Assembly (NCBI GenBank): GCA_900088475.1
Contig: FLMG01003138.1
Location: 29,693 to 68,771, forward strand
Source of the DNA: Hyphochytrium catenoides
Lineage: Eukaryota; Sar; Hyphochytriomycetes; Hyphochytriales; Hyphochytriaceae
Direction of reading: 5' to 3'
Length of the DNA stretch: 39,079 nucleotides
Below, one piece after another: positions 32,552 to 39,079 of this stretch. A model generated the notes under the pieces. The model saw nothing but the letters and a program-made list of their open reading frames with translations, was not told the DNA's origin and did not search any database. Every line of letters begins with the position of its first letter. Within the stretch, counting starts at the first letter, position 1. The translations under genes were made by a program, and so were the position numbers.

Positions 32552-35421
32552 TGCTTATGTTGAGCCCCAATGCCACCAATGTAGTGTAACTCGTCTTCCG
32601 CTTTCTTCAGACTTCAGCAGTCTGAGGAGAGAACCTTCTGACAGGCGCCACAATCTAGGGCCAGGGGTTTGGGAAGTCTTGCTGGGAATGAGATCAATAG
32701 AGCTTGCTTCCTTCTTATGAGAAGCTTGGAAGTTTGCCAAGTGGAGCTCAGAGACGGGCATTGCCTTCCCTCAATGGGTTGCGCTCAATCACGCGGCGCT
32801 TTTGTTGACCAAAGCTCATAGACGCCAGGCTCTGTGTCGCACGCCTGCACCCTATCTGAAACATTCCTCCAGGAAAGAGTTTCATGGTATGTCTATTTAG
32901 GGAGCCTTCAATGTTTCACGAGGTTTGAATCCTTCCCACGAAACCTTTCCCTGAGTAAGAAGGCCACAGTGTTATTCCTCGCCAGTTGTATGTAAAGGGA
33001 GACAATGTGGACATGGGGATGGCTTAGTAATAGACAGTAGGTGCCAAGGTTGGCTGGGCTGATGAGTGTATGAGAGTAATAGTAGTGGTCACACTTGTGA
33101 TCGGGCTGCCACGTGGAGGGCGGAGGGCGTGCCATCAGTGCCACAGCTAGTTCGAGTCTTTCGGACTGAGCCTCATCACAAGAATGATCACAAGTGCAGA
33201 AAGTGCAGAGAAAAGCGATGGGAAGCCTTCAAACGTATCAAGGCTTTATTAGAAGATCCATTCAGAGTCTCCCTTGCTCCTTCCTCTCACGATTTCACCC
33301 ATTGACAGTAGGCTCTGCACTAGCACAACCTACCGACCATTTACTCCTGTTCTTCTCCCTGTAAAATAAGTGGTTATGGTAAGAAAGAATGAGCTCTTCG
33401 TATCAGTGACCAAGCAGCAGTCCTTTGCTCGAATGCAAGAGCGCTCAGCTATCAGCACTCTGGAGCTAACAAAGCGCTAACATCTTCTACTGGGTTTGTA
33501 ATCATCAGTGCCGTGGACCTGTGTTATTTATATGTGAGACCTCATCATCATCTTGTACCTCTCCTGCTCAAGTTTATCATCTATCATCGGTGGAAAGCTG
33601 GCGCCAAGGCCGATACCCTCTCCTCGTTCAGCTCCTATCATAGCAGAGCATTACATGGGAATAAGAGGGTCTCCTATTTTTCAAATAAATCTCTGGCTGT
33701 TTCTCTTAAGTGGACTGGTGTGCCTTGGATGTAGACGGGAGAGTCCTCGAAAAGTCATGCTCTTTGTTATTCTTCCTTCTCCTAGCCGTCCTCCTTGCCC
33801 GCCATTTACTTCTGTAGCTCGACTTGGCGCTGCACTGGCGGGTTCTTTGCTCAGTATCTGATACGTCACTAAATCTTTCCCAGAGAGGGCCTGCGGTATA
33901 ACGGTAGCATCTTCTCTTGTCCTGCTGTACACTGATGAGATGTGAGATATTCCGCCACTTCCCAGACCAAAGGCTTGCCTGTTTCAATATATCATGGCTT
34001 TTCTAAGATAAACAAAGCTTCTTTGGCCTTGCAACAAAGTTCAAGCAGGGTCGGAGCGGTGCAGTCGGTGGTGCAGCTCATTGAATCATCAAGGGTAGGG
34101 AGAAGTTCGAAGGTGAGTGTCAAGGATTTTCTAGGACCGTTATTATCTCTGCGTCAAAGAGGTCTGCCTCTGGCTTGCTTCTCTTCTTCCCATCACCGCT
34201 TGATACAGAGATGCATCATCTTCTGGAACATCCCTGGATCAAAAGCCTTAGCTCCTGGAACACGTCGCTTCTGAGAAGAGCTTATGATGGCTCTCTGTCT
34301 CCGTCCTAGGTTTCCTACCAGTATTAGAACTCTTTGCATAAAGCGTGCAGGCCTCTTGAAGAGGAAGTAGACTACGTTATGGACCAAGTGCATAAAGCGA
34401 CTTACACATCGACACTGAGTTCCTATCTGGGATGTCGTCAACTATTTATCGCTTAGAGCATGTGATAGAGGTTTGTTCCTGCTGGGAACTATGGTTGACG
34501 AGAGTGCCCATGACTTCCTTTATAGCCAGCGCTTATGCTTCCAACGTCCAAGACTCAAGTTGTAGCTTTTAGTGGAGATATTGTTGCGCGGTTATCTCTG
34601 TAAACAGTCCAGGGCTAAATTCTCTTTAAGCTGACATGCCAAAGGTAGACATCGCATAGCTAAACCGCATGATGGCAAGAGGTGGATGCGGAATGGGTAA
34701 AATTATCATCAATCTGCTAGTATGGGCTTGTGGCAGTCATCGACTCCATGTTCATGCTTCAAGTGCTTGAACAAAGCGAACTTCCGGGATAACTTGGTTC
34801 TCATAAGAGTCGGGGCGTGGGGGAGCAGAGATCATCCAGATGCCCAGCTGTACATCAATTGAACACCGCCGCTTGCAACATGTAACCTCTGCCATGTGTC
34901 AGACCCGAGATATGATTCCTACAGTGTGGCTAAGTAGCCATCTATCGTCCAAGCGTGAGCCTAGGAACAACAGCTTTGGTCCGTCCGCCCATGAATCTGG
35001 TGCTAAGGAGTGACATCGGCAACGGCTCGTAGGAAGCTGAGGGATGGAAGAAGAGGAGTTCCTTTTTTGGGTAGTTGATGGTCAAGGTTCTCATTGAAGA
35101 AAAGGAAAGCTTCCTGATTGCGGAAAATATGGAAACCATTTATTCCCGTTTAAACAACACAGATCTTAGCCGCTGAAAGGTTTCTAAAATCAAATGCCTT
35201 GAAACTTATTAGAGTGATGTGAGTTTTTGTGGTGTGGATCTGGCGCGGATCCGCATTGAGCACACATGAAGCTTCAGAAGTCACATGATGAAGTCTGACA
35301 GAGATCGAGCTATTTTTAAAGCATCGGTCCACAGCTGTCAGAGCTATCAGACCCTCGAGCTCTCTAGATCGTGGCTGCTCTTATTTATAGACTTCTGCAT
35401 TGCCCCAGCACACACATCACA
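32552..35421. other. long stretch with no gene recognised
   Basis: I find no chain of exons and no known motif in these 2.9 kb. Short frames exist: 33066-33305 (+) has CRKCREKRWEAFKRIKALLE; 33942-34274 (+) and 34193-34441 (-) overlap each other; the latter has GAKAFDPGMFQKMMHLCIKR. Any of these could be an exon of a gene I cannot place. The last part should contain the promoter of the CCDC97-family gene. Confidence 0.35.
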
Positions 35422-37186
35422 ATGGCTTCAGAAGTAGAAGCTACAACTCGAGCGGAAGAAATGGAGCAAGAGGAAGAAGATCCAATTGATGCCTACATGC
35501 GTGAACTAGAGAAGGATGCCGTCAAACAAGAGAAGGTAAGGATGAAGAGGTTCTTTGTGTGAGGAAAGCGATCCTTGCAAGCGATCCTTGCTCATCCCGG
35601 CAATTCGAAGGCCGATGCGCAGTTTGACTTTAGCCGATCGAGAAGGCGACGACAATTAGTGGACACTTCTAACTTCCCTGGCTCAGAGAAAGAAACAGAC
35701 TCAGAGGTAGGAGCCAGAAGCAGCTGTGTAGTTGTCCACTTTACACAGCTAATGACAAAATATGTTAGGTTAAGCGTGGCGGCTCAAGCACATTTATAGA
35801 TCAAAGCGCAGTGGATGAAGTCGTCGATGCTGTGATGTCACGACTGACGCTCGAGGGTGAAGTCATCTTGTCCCAGCGTGGGGAGCCGGAGCCAGCGACA
35901 GTTGAGAAGCGAAAGGTGCTGACTAGTCTCCTGAGCTCCAGACCTGCAGCCTTCCTAGGTGCGTTATCAGTGTTGAGCCATGAGCTGCCTCAGCGTTTTA
36001 TTGACCCTCTTTGTTCAGACAAATATGGCGGAGTTCTTGGACTCAATGAGCTCTCACACTTCAGTGGCACTTCCGAGACGGACATAGAGATATGGACTCG
36101 TCTCAAGAGACTCCGCCATCAGCTGATTCTGAAGACTAAGGATGACGAGCTACAAGATGGGACTAGCGGCAACGCTGTCGATGTACGTCCTCAGCCCGTA
36201 GTCATGTTCTTTCCTCTGTTGCTGGCACGCGAGCTGACCGTTACTTCTAACTTGATGTACAGGCAGCTACGAAGGCACTAAAGCAGGCTTTGAAGGAGCA
36301 TCACTCTAGCTTAGTTAGGAACAGGCGGTATCGGAAACTGCAACTGCTACTTGAGGAGAACCGCAGTGACCCGGACCAGTACTACTTCTCAGAGAAGAAC
36401 ATGCGGCAACGCGAGCCTGCACTGTATCACTATTATGTGGGGCAGTATACCGAGCACAACGCTAGTAGGGCAGCTTATTTGGGCGGACGACAGGAGGTAA
36501 GTCGCCACTTACTATTGACGTTAGATATAACTTCTTCGGAAGTTGGGCTCATTATATTCTGAAAACATTCTGAAAACAGTCTGCGGCTCTTACTCCTTCT
36601 TAAGATGCACGGCTCTCTTCTTCGGAGTTTCCGCTAAGTCATATGGGTAACCTCTTTGCTTCCAGTACTGGAGCCATATACTTGAGAGCTATGATCATGA
36701 GGACCAAGAAGCCCGCCGGAAAGCTGCTCAGGAGAAATGGAACTGGAAGTCGAAGTATGAGAAGCAACAGGAACAAGAGGAGAGGAAGAGAGAAGAGGAC
36801 GCCTTCGAGGAAGAATTCGACACGGACAGCGAGGAGGGTGAAGAAGCCGCCGCCGAGAAGGTAGGGCACGCTAGGTCTGTATCAGTGGAGTACATGTCGT
36901 GATACTCTTTCCATAGGGCGATATGATGAAAGGCATAGAGGAGGAGAAGGAGGATGAGCAGGAAGATGAACCTCAGGACAGGACAGAGGTCACACGGGAA
37001 TATTTGGACAGTATGCGTTTCGCGTTGGTCGACGTTATGATGCAGCGATTTCTGTCAGGGCTTGACAAGGACTACTTTGACTATTCTACGGTTGACACTA
37101 ATGAGGAGCTCGACGACATGGCGCTTTTGAACGGAGATAGAGAGGAAATGTGGTTTGATGATGAACCACCATCATCATCGGCTTAG
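35422..37186 (+). CDS. CCDC97: CCDC97-family (DUF2052) protein
   Basis: CCDC97 proteins are associated with the U2 snRNP SF3B part of the spliceosome. Six exons (35422-35535, 35611-35706, 35769-36182, 36263-36496, 36666-36860, 36917-37186), all phase 0, give 440 residues; the second exon could instead start at 35623, four residues shorter. Signatures: RNRRYRKLQLLLEE, QYYFSEKNMRQREPALYHYY and VGQYTEH. Then come a Glu/Lys/Arg-rich coiled coil and acidic block, and the C-terminal motif VMMQRFLSGLDKDYFDYSTV followed by DEPPSSSA. An acidic N-terminus (EEDPIDAYMRELEKD) resembles a DPLDAYM-type motif of the splicing helicase Prp5/DDX46, an extra not typical of animal CCDC97 as I recall it. The stop is 52 bases from the stop of the convergent docking-complex gene. 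Confidence 0.85.
35566..35591 (+). repeat. perfect 13-base tandem duplication in an intron
   Basis: AAGCGATCCTTGC occurs twice in a row inside the first intron of the CCDC97-family gene. It looks like a recent slip or duplication event and leaves the donor and acceptor untouched. Confidence 0.9.
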
Positions 37187-37238
37187 CATTTATAGTATCA
37201 AAGAACGGGACGGACAAGTTCCATAGCAATGGAGCTCT

Positions 37239-39079
37239 TTACGCTGTCGGCTGCCGCCTGTTTGGCTTCTTTGCGCTACCTGGTGCTTTACTGCGGGGAC
37301 CGCCGCGGTTAGGCGTTCCGCGGCTTAGCTCTTTTTGCGTTCTGGATTTCATTTCTTCCATACTTAAAGGGCCGTCTACCTCCAGCTCTTCCAAATGGTC
37401 CGCAGAGTCAAGATGGACATGCAACTTGGTATGGCCCTTTCCCTTATCGTCCACCTGCACTGTCAATTGTGTTGCTTGGCCTGGCTGATCTGCTACAGCC
37501 AGGTGGTATGCCGCCATAAGGTCTGCTACCTGGTGCTCTAGGAAGGTGAGGCAGTTCACAATGTTCGCCTCCGTGACGAGGTGGTCGTTCTGCACAGGGT
37601 GGCCTTCTCCGCCGCCTTGGGTTCCGGAAGATTGCCTGTCAGCCTCTGTTGCGGGGTTCACTGGGGGTTGGCTAGCTTCTGCCACTGTGCCGCCCAACTT
37701 TTCTATGATAGCAGTCAAATGAGTGCCATACTCAGCCAACTCTGTCCTTACGCCGTCAGCGGTGTGCTGCATCCAATGCAACTTATCCTGCACTCTGGTG
37801 AACGGTAAGAAGCGCCAAGAAAAGTAGGATATCGAGATGCTTACTTGCTGCGTTTGAGCTTCAGGTCCATAAGAGCTTGGTCTCTGCTGTTCGATTGTGC
37901 GGTCTGGGTCTCATTCCATTTCTTCAGCTCTAAAGCCAAGTTGTTCTTCATCTCTTCTTGCTGGTCTATCTCCCTGTTAATATGCTGAACATAGTTGAAG
38001 GTCTTGTAGATAATATCCTCGTTCTCCAAGAACTGGCTCACTACTTGGTTTAGGTCGTTGATTGAGGAAAAGTCCTGGACATAGTGACAAGGGCAAACGG
38101 CCGCTGAGGGTGAGAGAGAGTCATAAGGAAGAGAGGTGCGACAGTCTGACGAGAAGCATAGTCAGGCCGAGAGAGAGCTTACAGCTAACATCAGAGAGAC
38201 AGAAGCTCTAAAGAAAATCTAATAGTCACAGCATCTTTTCCCGTCCTTATTGGACCTCTACCTTCAATAGACCGAAGACGTGCTCGTATGCTTCCAAGTG
38301 GCCGGTCATGGTCTCCTGCTCCTGCTTCTGCTCTTCCACGAATCCATCTAACTTCTTAACCTTGTCCCTCATCTCGCTCTCTTCTTCTGGGGAGTAGTTC
38401 CCTATTGGCTTGACAGCACCTGCCTCCTTGTTCATACCCACTACACCCTTGGCAGCCTCAGCAAGGTGATCTGAGTCGTGACGAAGCAGATGTGAGGAGC
38501 ATAAGGTAAGTGCAAGTTTTAGCTTCGAGAGTAATGATAGCACCACGATAGGTATGAAAGAATAAGGAGACACTGAGGAACTCAGGAAGGCTCACAGGCT
38601 CTAGGACGAAGAGGGAGACTGTAGACCCAGCGAAGGGGGAGAGAAAGAGAGACGAAAACTCAAGAGAGGAAGGGCCAAGGCTGCCAGGAGACTCAGACCT
38701 TTGATCAATCTACGTTGGCTAACGATGAATTCCTCTAATTGCTCGACCTGGCTCGTGAAGGCTGCATTTTCCTCCTTTCGCTGCTCTTCCACACTCTGCA
38801 CATTTTGTACGAACTAGAAGCCAGAGTACATACAAGGGAGAGGAGAAAGAGAGCAGACGTTATGACCGACGAAGGAAGAGGAGAGAGAAAGAGTGGTAGC
38901 TATTGAGATATACTACTAGCTCTCCCGGCGTAGCTTTCCATTACATGCCGAGGTCAACTGGCACAGCTTGAGAACAACCCTTACCCGTTCTTTCTCTTCG
39001 AGGAGGCGATTCGAGGCGGCCATCACCTGCTCAACCTCCTCAGACTTCTTTCTTAACTCAGCCTCAAGCTTAAAAAGTC
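37239..39079 (-). CDS. outer dynein arm docking complex-type coiled-coil protein (5' partial)
   Basis: Related to the DC2/CCDC114/CCDC63 proteins that attach outer dynein arms to ciliary doublet microtubules. Exons in the window: 39079-38985 (cut by the edge), 38813-38699, 38470-38262, 38074-37845 and 37794-37239, in consistent phase, with 400 residues visible. Long coiled coils (EVEQVMAASNRLLEEKER, VEQLEEFIVSQRRLIK) lead to the family core: HLEAYEHVFGLLK, INDLNQVVSQFLENED, then IIYKTFNYVQHINREIDQQE, matching the F-N-Y-V-x-x-[IL]-N motif. The C-terminal 110 residues are polar and end in a basic Pro/Arg-rich tail (RGGPRSKAPGSAKKPNRRQP). An alternative is another ciliary coiled-coil protein of the same superfamily (for example CCDC151-like). 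It implies a motile cilium in the life cycle. Confidence 0.75.

Noticed and set aside
33886-33955. tRNA-like sequence (GCGGTATAACGGTAGCAT)
   Set aside because: It resembles a D-arm, but there is no B-box GGTTCGA, no T-arm and no closing acceptor stem.
1-39079. CRISPR array, bacterial operon or phage
   Set aside because: There are no regular direct repeats with spacers. Genes are split by spliceosomal introns and encode eukaryote-only proteins (SNARE, APC10, CCDC97).

Overview
This window is nuclear DNA from an intron-rich eukaryote with short introns. Almost every gene is broken by GT-AG introns of roughly 40-340 bases. These often have a CTAAC-type branch motif and a pyrimidine tract before AG. 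I rebuilt the exons by hand from splice sites and frame continuity, and several models close exactly in phase (21, 19, 7, 6, 5 and 4 exons), which supports them strongly. An outer-dynein-arm docking-type coiled-coil protein at the right edge points to a flagellated organism. The mix of an LRR surface protein with one repeat per exon, bZIP factors, a Vti1-type SNARE, APC10 and CCDC97 fits a free-living or parasitic zoosporic protist. A heterokont is my tentative guess, but the sequence does not prove it.

Layout, left to right. 1-10077 (+): one very large gene for a TPR-DENN-PH protein, probably a Rab regulator, with its 5' end outside the window. 10258-11177 (-): 3' exons of a Ser/Gln/Ala-rich, probably nuclear protein. 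11835-13040 (-): an unrecognised protein with two C-terminal membrane segments, head-to-head with the next gene. 13077-18141 (+): a 767-residue PTEN/tensin-type phosphatase-C2 protein with an Ala-rich N-terminus. 18347-18547 (+): an orphan exon-like reading frame. 18563-20814 (-): a fold-III PLP-dependent decarboxylase (diaminopimelate/ornithine class). 21233-21889 (-): a Vti1-like Qb-SNARE without introns.

22000-23900 is mostly without recognisable genes but holds a diverged duplicated segment with cyclin-like helices. 23908-24969 (-) and 31547-32551 (-) are two intronless bZIP transcription factors that share a second basic motif. 25425-25937 (+) may be a 56-residue three-exon gene. 26297-27448 is a large inverted repeat carrying decayed gag-like reading frames, next to another decayed frame at 27700-27960. 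28103-29434 (+) is an LRR surface protein, 30821-31579 (+) is APC10/Doc1, 35422-37186 (+) is a CCDC97-family spliceosome-associated protein, and 37239-39079 (-) is the docking-complex protein, cut by the window edge.

The genes form no operon or obvious pathway. They are typical housekeeping functions: membrane traffic (DENN, SNARE, phosphoinositide-type phosphatase), cell cycle (APC10), splicing (CCDC97), cilium (docking complex) and transcription (bZIP). They are tightly packed, with tail-to-tail neighbours 15-180 bases apart or overlapping by 33. The accessory part is 22000-30800 plus 32600-35400, where gene density drops and repeats or decayed frames appear.
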